NCBI RefSeq assembly: GCF_032062245.1
Contig: NZ_DAMBQF010000008.1
Span: 1-64,000, forward strand
Source of the DNA: Soonwooa sp032062245
GTDB taxonomy: Bacteria > Bacteroidota > Bacteroidia > Flavobacteriales > Weeksellaceae
Direction: 5' to 3'
Length of the DNA stretch: 64,000 nt
The notes under the pieces are model-generated. The model did no database searches. It was not told the DNA's origin and saw only the letters and a program-made list of their open reading frames with translations. Both the position numbers and the translations under genes were made by a program. Positions 37,171-45,583 of the stretch are shown here, one piece after another; the stretch's first letter is position 1; every line of letters starts with the position of its first letter.

Positions 37171-37510
37171 ACTGATTTTCTAATAGTTTAAAATTTCAGT
37201 TTAGTTTCGTCCGTTTTGTAATTTCAAATTTCTTAAAAATAAATAGGTTATGTTATATTTTGTAATCGACACTGTATTTACATTTGTAGATTTTTTGTCT
37301 ACAAAATATATACGATACTTTATAATGTATTATTAATCAATTATTTATATTTTTGCAGGAGTTGTACGAAATTAACACTCAATTATGAATTTCGATTTTT
37401 TGTTTTTTGTTAAATTTTGTAATATTTAATTCGTTGATTATAAGATGCTTTAAAGTTTTTTTATTTAAAGAAGGTGTTTTTATTCAATATAAGAAAGAAG
37501 ATAAGTTATA
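37171..37510. other. Long A/T-rich intergenic region ahead of a broken regulator gene
   Basis: About 340 nt without a credible gene. It holds a perfect 8-bp inverted repeat (37283-37290 with 37298-37305) and a -7-like TATTTTTG at 37348-37355. From there the leader to the start codon at 37511 would be about 150 nt and extremely A/T rich. No tRNA or coding remnant was recognised. Confidence 0.6.
37283..37305. repeat. Perfect inverted repeat, possible operator
   Basis: TTTGTAGA and TCTACAAA flank a 7-nt T-rich spacer. It lies 43 nt upstream of a -7-like box and has no T-run after it, so a protein-binding site is as likely as an RNA hairpin. Confidence 0.45.
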
Positions 37511-39299
37511 ATGCTGAGATTGATATTTTCTAGGTTTTTGCTGTTGATGTTTTTAATTCCAATTTGTTATTTTGGACAAAGTGATTTGGATAAAAGTCAA
37601 CAAACTGTATATGCGTATCTTTATGCAAAGGAGAACGAAAAGGCTAGAAGTCTTCTCGAAAAAGATTTTCTTCCTAGCCAAGATGTTCGTCGCAAAATAA
37701 TTGGGCTTGTCTATTTGTCCGATTATTATTCGGTGACTAAAGATGAGCAAGCGCAGGTTAATTCTTTAAAAAAAGCAAAAGACCTATTAGATGAGGCTAA
37801 TGATAATCTGTCGAATGCTTATGTTGATTATGGATATGCGAGATATTATTTAAAACTTAATAAAAAAGATCAATTTGTAAAGGCTATTAATAGTAGTATT
37901 TCGGTTTTTGAAAAGTCAGATCGAGAGAATTTATTTTAACCCAACTGTATTTTCTTAAATTTTCATATCAAGTCAAAAATGCAGCTGATGTCCAAGAGTA
38001 TAAAGATTCGGCTTTCAAGGCTCTAGATTATGCTAAGAAGTCTAAGAATAATTTGTTGTTAAATTTTTCTTTTAACAATGTTGGTTTTTATTACAAAAAT
38101 CTAAGTACGGCCATGCGCGAAAAGAAATATTTAGATTCTGCGGATGTTAATTATCGTCGTGCTTTCAATGTTATTTCTAAGATCGAACCTAAAGTTGCGC
38201 AAAAGCGTTCTCTCATTGCTTATTACATCAATTATGGAAGTTTAGTTCCGTTCATTCGTACAAGTAATGCGAGTAAGGAAAGTTTGGATTTAGCTTTCAA
38301 AGCTTTAGATTTAACAAGTAATGATGCTAATTACGGAGATCTTACCTCACTTATTTATAATAATATTGGTTACAATTATGAGAATGAAGGTAATGTTGGT
38401 TTAGCTGAGAATTACTATCAAAAAGCTTACGATCTTGGGCGTGCAAATACAGAGATTATGTTAAGTTCAAAAATCTCTAAAATCGACAATTTGTCTCGTG
38501 TTTATTCTAATTCTGGTCGTTTTGAAAAGGCATTGGCCATCGAGCGTGAAGCTAAAGATATGATTCGTCAAGAAAGTAAAGAGCGCTTTGACAATAATAC
38601 AATGTCTTTGGAAATTTTTTATGACACAGAGAAAAAAATGAACAAATCCATCAGCTAGAACAAATTAACCAAGGTCGAACTCGTCAATTGTGGATGTTGT
38701 TGGCGATTGTTATTATTGCAGTTGCTGGATTTATCGTACTTTTCAATAATCAGAGATACAAAAAAAAACTCACTAAACAACGTGCAGATCTTTTAGAGTC
38801 AGAAAAAATTGAAACCGAGCTAAAACTTCAGTTAGAATCTGAGGAAAAAGCGAGATTGGAAGCTGAGCAAAGACTTTTGGAAATAGAGCAGGAGCGACTG
38901 CATAAACAGGCCTTGGCAAAATCGATCCAACTGGATCAGAAAAATTCTATTATTAATGAATTAACTGAAAAGATTAAAACCAATGCAGATGCGGATCTGG
39001 ATAAGCTTCTTCGCAAAGAAAAATTTGTAGATCAAGATTTGGCGCGTGTCAAAGATATGCACGAGGAAGTACATCCGCAACTTTTCAAAAAGTTGAATGA
39101 AACTTCCAAAGGAAAGCTAACGATACAAGATTTAAAATATGCGTCCTATATTTATTTGAATATGGATAACCAACAGATTGCAAATCTTTTAAAGGTTGAG
39201 GTTAAAACTGTTAGGATGACGAAATATAGATTGAAAATAAAACTAGGTCTTGATAAAGAAATAGATTTACAAAGCTTTATTCAGAACCTCATATTATAA
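37511..39299 (+). pseudogene. Split signal peptide-TPR-transmembrane-HTH regulator
   Basis: One ancestral gene now reads in three frames: 37511-37939, about 37930-38658 and about 38640-39299. The first break, near 37925-37935, needs one added base to join the frames. The second lies in a 7-A run (38632-38638), where an eighth A gives an uninterrupted coiled-coil linker. The joined product would be about 596 aa: signal peptide, tetratricopeptide-like helices, a transmembrane segment (LWMLLAIVIIAVAGFIVLF), a Glu-rich coiled coil and a C-terminal LuxR-like helix-turn-helix (NMDNQQIANLLKVEVKTVRMTK). The HTH and TPR parts look well preserved, so a recent loss, a phase-variable tract or sequencing error are all possible. 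The regulator at 42499-44187 has the same architecture. Confidence 0.85.
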
Positions 39300-39300
39300 C

Positions 39301-39330
39301 AAAAAACGCAACTTACAAGTTGCGTTTTTT
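39301..39330. terminator. Bidirectional terminator
   Basis: A perfect 14-bp stem (39301-39314 with 39317-39330), 2-nt nominal loop, between the split regulator and the convergent exported-protein gene. Confidence 0.9.
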
Positions 39331-39346
39331 ATTTATTAAAATATTT

Positions 39347-40048
39347 TTATTCCTCAGCCAGTTCGTCATCACTCCCAAAATAGAAATCAGTTAAGTTGGT
39401 AACAATTTCTTCATAGATATTTCCGCTGTTGTAATATATTTTCCCTTTTTCTTTTAATTGGTACAAGCTGACTTGACGGTCAACACTTTCTTCTTTAGTC
39501 GCGTTGCTATAGGTGTTTTTAAGAGAAATTAAAAGTTGTTTAAGTTCGTCCGCTTTCAGTGTCTTAGGATTTTTATTTTTGTAGACAGATAGGATGTCGT
39601 CAGAAGCTTCCTTCGGCATTTTGAAAGTAACACGATAAGAAATTTCTGCTATTTTTTCGCCTTTTACATATTCGTTATCTACCAACTTTGCACTGCTTAT
39701 TTTATAAGTGGCTTCGTTAAAGTTTTTAATCATTGCAGCGAAATAGTCTTCTGCCTCTTTTTTATTAGCTTTTGCAGCAGCAGGAGAAAAGATGCTCAAA
39801 AAGTTGTCAGACATATTTGCGATCATTTCCGAATTTCCTTCAGTAAAATCAATCGCGTACATATCTTTTCCTTCAACAGTTGGTCGCATGTAATCGTTAA
39901 GTGCTTTCAGTGCGGTTTCGTTTTTATTAACAAAAGCTTTGAAATAAAGGTCGAAAGCATCAGCTGGCTTTTTAACTTCAGTCTGTGCCGAAAAGATTTG
40001 AATGGTTAAAACACAGAATAGTGTCCAGATAAGTTTAATTTTTGTCAT
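39347..40048 (-). CDS. Exported protein of unknown function
   Basis: Protein of 233 aa with a signal peptide (about residues 1-20, cleavage near IFSAQ). The mature part alternates helices and strands and resembles the NTF2-like or DUF4878-like shape of small secreted proteins (AFDLYFKAFVNKNETALKALNDYM at the start, a later VDNEYVKGEKIAEISYRVTF strand pair). I cannot name a family with confidence. The C-terminus is acidic (GSDDELAEE). Monocistronic, with a shared terminator downstream and a 314-nt gene-free region upstream. Confidence 0.7.
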   Translation of the reverse strand: MTKIKLIWTLFCVLTIQIFSAQTEVKKPADAFDLYFKAFVNKNETALKALNDYMRPTVEGKDMYAIDFTEGNSEMIANMSDNFLSIFSPAAAKANKKEAEDYFAAMIKNFNEATYKISSAKLVDNEYVKGEKIAEISYRVTFKMPKEASDDILSVYKNKNPKTLKADELKQLLISLKNTYSNATKEESVDRQVSLYQLKEKGKIYYNSGNIYEEIVTNLTDFYFGSDDELAEE

Positions 40049-40322
40049 TTAATTATTTTTAGCATGTTTCGCCAAAAATAAAGTCTTTGTTATTTGAATG
40101 CAATTATTTTATTGAAAATTTTAGTTAAATTTTCTCATTCTGTAGTCAGTAGCAATGTTTTTTATTTTATTAAATTAATAATCACATCTAAGTTTTTATT
40201 TATTGTTGAATTATTTTCGGAGTTTGTGAGAATAAATCTTGCAACCATTTGGAAGACTAAGCTAAAGTATTGCAAGGTGAAATTAAATTTTAGAATAAAT
40301 TATTTTGAAATAAAGCACAAAA
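40049..40322. other. A/T-rich intergenic region without recognised gene
   Basis: It contains the minus-strand promoter region of the exported-protein gene and T/A-rich DNA. An 80-codon open frame on the plus strand (40094-40336) has Ile/Lys/Phe-rich composition and runs into the tRNA terminator, so I regard it as chance. No other structure seen. Confidence 0.6.
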
Positions 40323-40352
40323 AAATAGCTTGCTAAATTTAGCAAGCTATTT
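40323..40352 (-). terminator. Terminator of tRNA-Gln
   Basis: A perfect 30-nt palindrome (15-bp arms, effective loop AAATTT) just beyond the 3' end of the tRNA. On the minus strand it is followed by a T-run. Confidence 0.88.
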
Positions 40353-40361
40353 GGATAATCG

Positions 40362-40432
40362 TAGACCCACAGGGATTCGAACCCCAACAGACGGTACCAA
40401 AAACCGGAGTGCTACCGTTACACCATGGGTCT
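40362..40432 (-). tRNA. tRNA-Gln (anticodon TTG)
   Basis: A 71-nt tRNA on the minus strand. The acceptor stem pairs AGACCCA (5' end at 40432) with TGGGTCT (40363-40369 on the complement). The anticodon loop TTTTGGT places TTG at positions 34-36, reading CAA/CAG. The T-arm contains GGTTCGAATCC. The CCA end is not encoded (the genome continues A-C-G), as usual in Bacteroidota. It is a lone gene with its own terminator. Confidence 0.95.
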
Positions 40433-40533
40433 GTCGTTTATTGTGATGCAAATGTACGCCTTTTTTTCTAACTTCCAAAATATTTTGCAAAAAATTTCAT
40501 AATTTTATACAAAATAATTTCATAAAAAAATCA

Positions 40534-41568
40534 ATGTTAATCGACTGTTCTGATATTCAGCTAGATATAGTGAAGCCTAAAAATGACTTTGAAACAAAAG
40601 TTTTTGAATTTTTTCAAGAATGCCTTTCCGATAAGCCCACAACAAGCATAAAAAGTTCTGGTTCGACAGGAATTCCAAAGCTTTTTGAAGTCGAAAAAAG
40701 CAGAATGTTTGCTTCGGCAAAGATGACTTGCGATTTTTTAGGTTTAATAAAAGGAAATTCCGCTGCTTTGTGTCTTCCGATAGAATATATTTCTGGCAAA
40801 ATGATGGTAATTCGCGCTATCGAACGTCAACTTATTCTTAATGTTTTAGAGCCTAAGTCGGATGCGCTTGCAAATTTAGAGGCAGAAGTCGATTTTTGTG
40901 CAATGACGCCTTTGCAAGTGGAGCATTCTCTAGATAAATTACATTTAATTAAAAAACTGATTATTGGCGGAGCAGCTGTTTCGGAAAGTTTAAAAAAGAA
41001 AATTTATGACAGTTTAAAAACTTCAAATCAAGAGATTTTTGAGACTTACGGCATGTCCGAAACTTTGTCTCATGTCGCACTACGAAAGATTTATCCAATT
41101 ACTGAAGATTATTTTACTTGTTTTGAAGGTGTTAATATTAGTATTAGTCCGAGCGGATGTCTTATTATAAATGCACCAAATATTAGTCCGGATCTTATTG
41201 TAACCAACGATTTGGTCGAGATAATTGGGGAAAATCAATTTCGATTCTTAGGACGAATTGATAATGTAATTAATTCTGGTGGTGCCAAAATTTTTCCTGA
41301 AGAAGTTGAAGCTTTAATAAAGAAAGAAATACCTTACGAAGTTGTTGTTACAGCGATTCTTGATGACGTTTTGGGTGAAAAAATGATCGCAGTTGTTGAG
41401 GCTCCGCCGAGTGAAGATTTAAAAATTAAAATTTCAAATATAAATTACCGTCGTAAGCTTGATCGTCCAAAAGATGTTATCTTTATTGAAAATATCCCGA
41501 GAACTCCAAACGGAAAAGTGAACCGAATAGATTTGAAAGCGATAATTAATAGATACAGAGATGAATGA
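40534..41568 (+). CDS. menE: o-Succinylbenzoate-CoA ligase-like AMP-forming enzyme
   Basis: ANL-superfamily ligase of 344 aa, short like flavobacterial MenE because the N-terminal subdomain is reduced. The phosphate-binding loop SSGSTGIPK is at residues 41-49. The aromatic motif ETYGMSETLSHVALR follows at about 168-182, and the hinge region (LGRIDNVINSGGAKIFPEEVE) at about 240-260. The closing lysine motif PRTPNGKVNRIDL is present. Expected role: activation of o-succinylbenzoate in menaquinone synthesis. Other men genes are not in the window. Stop overlaps the arfB start by 8 nt (ATGAATGA), implying coupled translation. Confidence 0.9.
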   Translation: MLIDCSDIQLDIVKPKNDFETKVFEFFQECLSDKPTTSIKSSGSTGIPKLFEVEKSRMFASAKMTCDFLGLIKGNSAALCLPIEYISGKMMVIRAIERQLILNVLEPKSDALANLEAEVDFCAMTPLQVEHSLDKLHLIKKLIIGGAAVSESLKKKIYDSLKTSNQEIFETYGMSETLSHVALRKIYPITEDYFTCFEGVNISISPSGCLIINAPNISPDLIVTNDLVEIIGENQFRFLGRIDNVINSGGAKIFPEEVEALIKKEIPYEVVVTAILDDVLGEKMIAVVEAPPSEDLKIKISNINYRRKLDRPKDVIFIENIPRTPNGKVNRIDLKAIINRYRDE

Positions 41569-41953
41569 TTTTTCTAAGGAACTTAGTTTTAAAACATCAA
41601 GAAGTGGTGGTGCTGGCGGTCAAAATGTAAATAAAGTTGAGACGGCGGTTACTGCGATGTGGAAAGTTTCGGAAACTAAATTTTTTTCTGATGAGCAAAT
41701 TGAGTTGATTTTGGAAAAATTAAAAAATCGTATTAACAACGACGGAGTTTTGCAATTGACGTCTACCGAAGCAAGAACGCAACTTGAAAATAAAGCGATT
41801 GCTATCGAAAGAATTCTTAATATCGTTAATGCTTCTGTTGTTGTTCAAAAACCACGAAAGCAGACAAAACCACGTAAAAGTCAGATTGAAAAACGATTGA
41901 CAGCTAAGAAAATTTTGTCAGAGAAAAAAGATAATCGGAGATTTCGTTACTAA
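41561..41953 (+). CDS. arfB: Alternative ribosome-rescue factor ArfB
   Basis: Peptidyl-tRNA hydrolase of 130 aa of the YaeJ/ArfB type, which frees ribosomes stalled on truncated mRNA. The catalytic GGQ is at residues 19-21 in SGGAGGQNVNKVETAV. The basic C-terminal tail (from about residue 97, rich in Lys and Arg and ending in RRFRY) is the mRNA-channel anchor that distinguishes ArfB from release factors. Length is close to the E. coli protein. It overlaps menE by 8 nt and precedes cdd by 62 nt. Confidence 0.95.
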   Translation: MNDFSKELSFKTSRSGGAGGQNVNKVETAVTAMWKVSETKFFSDEQIELILEKLKNRINNDGVLQLTSTEARTQLENKAIAIERILNIVNASVVVQKPRKQTKPRKSQIEKRLTAKKILSEKKDNRRFRY

Positions 41954-41968
41954 AGATTAAAAATAGTT

Positions 41969-41997
41969 TTGTGATAACTAAAAAAGGCGTACTTTTA
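41969..41997 (+). promoter_or_regulatory. Candidate promoter of cdd
   Basis: TTG at 41969-41971 and TACTTTTA at 41990-41997 are separated by 18 nt, fitting the Bacteroidota -33/-7 pattern except for the final base of the -7 box. It lies 18 nt before the cdd ATG. Confidence 0.45.
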
Positions 41998-42015
41998 CCC
42001 TCCGATTTTTGAAAA

Positions 42016-42495
42016 ATGGAAAAAGAAATCAAAATCAGTTTTCACGTGATTCCTTCATATGAGGATCTTGACGAAACTGAAAAGAAACTTTTTGAAGCTG
42101 CAAAAGCAGTTCGAGAAAATGCCTACGCAAATTATTCTAACTTCTTGGTAGGCTGTGCACTTTTGCTTGATAATGGTGAGATTATTACAGGAAGTAATCA
42201 AGAAAATGCGGCTTATCCTTCTGGTCTTTGTGCAGAAAGAACGACCATCTACTGGACATCTGCGAATTTTCCTAAAGCACAAATTACTAAAATGTTTGTG
42301 ATTGGTGCACCTCGTAATATGCTTAGTTCTCAACCAATTCCGCCTTGTGGTGCGTGTCGCCAAAGTATTTTGGAGTATGAGGCTAAACAAGATCAACCTA
42401 TCGAAATCTATTTTGCTTCTCTAGAAGGTGAGATTTTTAAAACAAAATCGGTTCGAGATTTGTTACCTTTTTCGTTTGATTCTAGTTTTTTATAG
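42016..42495 (+). CDS. cdd: Cytidine deaminase
   Basis: Zinc enzyme of 159 aa converting cytidine or deoxycytidine to the uridine form in pyrimidine salvage. The zinc site is complete: Cys72 and Glu74 in LCAERTTIY, and Cys111 and Cys114 in PPCGACRQ. This C-A-E arrangement, with Cys rather than His as first ligand, is the tetrameric short-form type. Length is normal. It is convergent with the TPR-HTH regulator, with only 3 nt between the stop codons and no hairpin seen. Confidence 0.97.
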   Translation: MEKEIKISFHVIPSYEDLDETEKKLFEAAKAVRENAYANYSNFLVGCALLLDNGEIITGSNQENAAYPSGLCAERTTIYWTSANFPKAQITKMFVIGAPRNMLSSQPIPPCGACRQSILEYEAKQDQPIEIYFASLEGEIFKTKSVRDLLPFSFDSSFL

Positions 42496-42498
42496 TTT

Positions 42499-44187
42499 TT
42501 AAATTACAAAAGTATCGTCATTGTCGAACTTCTTACGAAGTCGCTGCTTTGATTTTTTAACGCCATCAACACTAAGGCCTAATAGTTGAGCGATTTCTAT
42601 ATTGTTAAGATCTAATCTGTTAAGAAGGATAATGCGTAGGTTAGATTCTGTTAAACCTGGGAAGGAATTGATGATGTATTGATAATATTCTGGCTCTTCT
42701 CGGATAAAAACCTCTTTGAATTTATTCCAATTTTCGTCGGTAACCAAATGCGATATCTTTAATTCCTCCATTGCGGAAAGTGTTTTTGTTGATCTTCCTG
42801 TTTCTCGGAGTTTGCTAATTTCAGTGTCAATCTTGTCGATATGTTTATTTCTGTCAACCAAATAGGCTTTGAAGCTTGCTAAAGAAGTATTAGTCGATTG
42901 TAATTTTTTATCGGACTCAACTTGGTCTAATTTGAATTTTAAAATCTGTTTTTCAAAACTACTTTTCAGTAAACGAATTTTTCTTTTATTAAGTTGATAA
43001 ATACTTGCAACAAGGCCACAGAGCAAAAGACTGACTGCAAGTAAGAACCATTTAATAACTTTTGACTTTTCCGCTTTGTTTTGTTCGGCTTCTAATTGCC
43101 ATTCTACACGCTCTTTTTGGCTTTGCCAGTTTGCCATTTTTACGGCTTCAACACCATCTTGTAATATAATTTGATTATTCAGACTTTCAATTCTTCTTCT
43201 TGCAGCTAACTCTGCATTATCATTTTTTTCATGTACTGCAATTTGCAAAAGTAGCTTTTGGATATCTAACTCATTACTAGCTAGATATGTTTTGGTTCTA
43301 CTGTACGATAAAGCATCTTGTAATAGCTTTTTCGCATTTTGGAACTGCTTGGTTTCGACATAGATTTTCGCTAATCTTGTTTGTGCAAACATTGTATTTC
43401 TATAACTATTTTCAGCTTGAGAAATTTCTATATCTTCCTTTAATAAGTTAATCGCTTTGTCGTAGTTTTTTCTATAAGCTTCAATGTATGCAATGTCTCC
43501 TAAAGCTTTTGCGTAACGGACTTTATCATTAATTGTTGTAGCTGCAGATTTGGTCTTTTCGAGATACGTTAGTGCTTTCTGAAAATCATTTAACTTGATG
43601 TAATTAAGGGCAATGCTATTAAGTATTGTCCCATAGTTTTGGTCATTAGTTGAGCATTGTTGTAAAGCGCGCTCTAGATATTCGTTACTTTTATTATAAT
43701 CTTCGATTGTCGACCAAAAGAAGCCATTTAATTTTAAAATAGTACACGAGTCGATAATGTCCTTGTCCTGATTGCTTTCTAGAAGTTTTGATGTTTTTAA
43801 AAATAATGGTAATGCGTTGGGATAATCATTGTAGGTGTAATAATAGAATCCAAAGCTTGTATAAAACCATATCAAAAAGTTGTTGTCTTTGATATCTGTT
43901 GATAATTTTTGTGCGTCTTTATATAGTTGTAGACTTTTAGGATTAGATCTGTCTAATTGTTTTGAAAAAAAGTTTGCTAATACAACTTTGTTTATGATTT
44001 CTTTTTTGTTACTTATTATTTTATACGAATCTGAGTTTAAGAAATAAAGTAACTGTTTTTCGTTATCTATCTTTGATGCTTTTTCCAAGAATTTGGTTTC
44101 TATGGACATGTTTTTTTCATCGTGCTCAGCTTTTATTTGAACAAAACAAAATAGGAAGCAAGCAAAAAAGCAGTAGATTTTTACCAT
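42499..44187 (-). CDS. Membrane-tethered TPR-HTH transcriptional regulator
   Basis: Intact regulator of 562 aa. A signal-peptide-like hydrophobic start (about residues 1-20, ending near KAE) is followed by about seven tetratricopeptide-type helical pairs (about 60-340; for example YGTILNSIALNYIKLNDFQKALTYLEK). A transmembrane segment lies at about 372-397, then a coiled coil (about 400-460) and a C-terminal LuxR-like helix-turn-helix (LNNIEIAQLLGLSVDGVKKSK, about 528-548). The TPR sensor would be periplasmic and the DNA-binding part cytoplasmic. This is the common flavobacterial TPR-HTH design; no ligand is known from sequence. It is the undamaged counterpart of the split gene at 37511. Confidence 0.85.
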   Translation of the reverse strand: MVKIYCFFACFLFCFVQIKAEHDEKNMSIETKFLEKASKIDNEKQLLYFLNSDSYKIISNKKEIINKVVLANFFSKQLDRSNPKSLQLYKDAQKLSTDIKDNNFLIWFYTSFGFYYYTYNDYPNALPLFLKTSKLLESNQDKDIIDSCTILKLNGFFWSTIEDYNKSNEYLERALQQCSTNDQNYGTILNSIALNYIKLNDFQKALTYLEKTKSAATTINDKVRYAKALGDIAYIEAYRKNYDKAINLLKEDIEISQAENSYRNTMFAQTRLAKIYVETKQFQNAKKLLQDALSYSRTKTYLASNELDIQKLLLQIAVHEKNDNAELAARRRIESLNNQIILQDGVEAVKMANWQSQKERVEWQLEAEQNKAEKSKVIKWFLLAVSLLLCGLVASIYQLNKRKIRLLKSSFEKQILKFKLDQVESDKKLQSTNTSLASFKAYLVDRNKHIDKIDTEISKLRETGRSTKTLSAMEELKISHLVTDENWNKFKEVFIREEPEYYQYIINSFPGLTESNLRIILLNRLDLNNIEIAQLLGLSVDGVKKSKQRLRKKFDNDDTFVI

Positions 44188-44430
44188 GTTGACAAATATA
44201 TTTAAAAAATAGCATTTTTTTTTATTTTATTTTCAATTTGTAAATAGTTGATAATCAGTATTGCTTATTTGTAAAATAATTTGTCCACCCCAATGTCCAC
44301 CCCTAAATTTTGCATTTTTTGAACATTTTTTGAAATTTTGATAGAAATATTTAGACAAAGACTACTACTAAGCTTTTTTCAATTATCGTGAATGTCTAAA
44401 TGTGATTAATAACCATTCTATTATATGCGA

Positions 44431-44457
44431 AATGCCAGAATATATCTGGCATTTTTT
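44431..44457. terminator. Hairpin after recF
   Basis: A 9-bp stem (44431-44439 with 44445-44453), 5-nt loop. The T-run is on the plus-strand side (44452-44457), while recF ends on the minus strand, so its stronger direction is plus. It may act for both. Confidence 0.65.
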
Positions 44458-44461
44458 ATTT

Positions 44462-45538
44462 TTAGATTTCGTAGATGTTGATTGGTTCTTTTATGTCTTT
44501 CAAAATACTTTCTGTACGTTCTTTATGTGTATCTGTAATAAAGATTTGTCCAAAATTTTCTTGATTAACAAGATCAATTAACTGTGTTACACGTTTATCA
44601 TCTAGTTTATCAAAGATGTCGTCCAATAAAAGGATGGGTGTTTTATCAGTCAATTCTTTGATACGAATCATTTGTGCAAGTTTTAACGCAACCAAAAAAG
44701 TCTTTTGTTGTCCTTGCGATCCTACTTTTTTAATGGGATAATGCATCATTTCAAAAAGCAAGTCATCTTTATGTATGCCTTTGGAAGTGTAAGTTAGCAC
44801 CCGATCCTTATCTAAAGATTGAGTAAGCAAATCAGAAAAATCTTGTTCTAAGTCCGATTGATAAGTTATAAAAACTTCTTCTTTTCCGCCAGAAATACTT
44901 TGATAAAAGTTTTGCATAACTGGATTAAGAAGTTCAACAAAGTTTTTACGTTTTGCAAATATTTTTTCGCCATGTTTTATCAAAGGCTCATTATAAATCT
45001 CGAGGCTATCTTTGTCGAAATATCTATTTTTTGCGAAGCTTTTTAGAAGCGCATTTCGTTGTTGTAAGGTCTTTTGATATTGTATTAAAGCAAAAAGATA
45101 ATCGCTATCAGTTTGAGAAATCATCGCATCTAAAAATTTTCTGCGGCTTTCTCCAGAATCCGAAATTAAATTTTGATCATAAGGCGAAATAATAACGGAT
45201 GGCAAATAACCAACATGATCTGCGAGTCGGTCATAAGATTTGTCATTTTTTTTAATCACTTTCTTACTTTCCTTACTAAGAATTATTTTGAGAATATCTT
45301 CTTTCTTCTCATTTTGAACTTCCGCTTCGATGCTAAAGAAATCGCAATCGTTTTTAACATTGTTAAAATCGGAGTTTCCGAGGAAGCTTTTACCAACAGA
45401 AAGATAATACAAAGCGTCTAGAATATTCGTTTTTCCCACGCCATTATTTCCGACAAAACAATTGATTTGCGCAGAAAGATCTAGCTGTAGATAATCGTGA
45501 TTTTTAAAATTACGAAGACTGAGTTTATTAATTCTCAA
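44462..45538 (-). CDS. recF: DNA replication and repair protein RecF
   Basis: SMC-like ATPase of 358 aa from a TTG at 45538, which gives the family N-terminus MRINKLSLRNFKNH; an in-frame ATG at 45574 adds 12 non-conserved residues. Walker A GNNGVGKT is at residues 30-37. The ABC signature region lies near GSQGQQKTFLVALKLAQ and Walker B in PILLLDDIFDKLD. RecF loads RecA at single-strand gaps with RecO and RecR. It is transcribed on the minus strand just after the UbiA-like membrane protein gene (stop to start about 45 nt), possibly as a pair. Confidence 0.95.
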   Translation of the reverse strand: MRINKLSLRNFKNHDYLQLDLSAQINCFVGNNGVGKTNILDALYYLSVGKSFLGNSDFNNVKNDCDFFSIEAEVQNEKKEDILKIILSKESKKVIKKNDKSYDRLADHVGYLPSVIISPYDQNLISDSGESRRKFLDAMISQTDSDYLFALIQYQKTLQQRNALLKSFAKNRYFDKDSLEIYNEPLIKHGEKIFAKRKNFVELLNPVMQNFYQSISGGKEEVFITYQSDLEQDFSDLLTQSLDKDRVLTYTSKGIHKDDLLFEMMHYPIKKVGSQGQQKTFLVALKLAQMIRIKELTDKTPILLLDDIFDKLDDKRVTQLIDLVNQENFGQIFITDTHKERTESILKDIKEPINIYEI

Positions 45539-45583
45539 AATAGAAATTGATTTAGTCCTACAAAGATAAGTCAAATCGGATTC

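Noticed and set aside
40094..40336. 80-codon open frame on the plus strand before tRNA-Gln
   Set aside because: Ile/Lys/Phe-rich composition, no recognisable domain, runs into the tRNA terminator; typical of chance reading in A/T-rich DNA.
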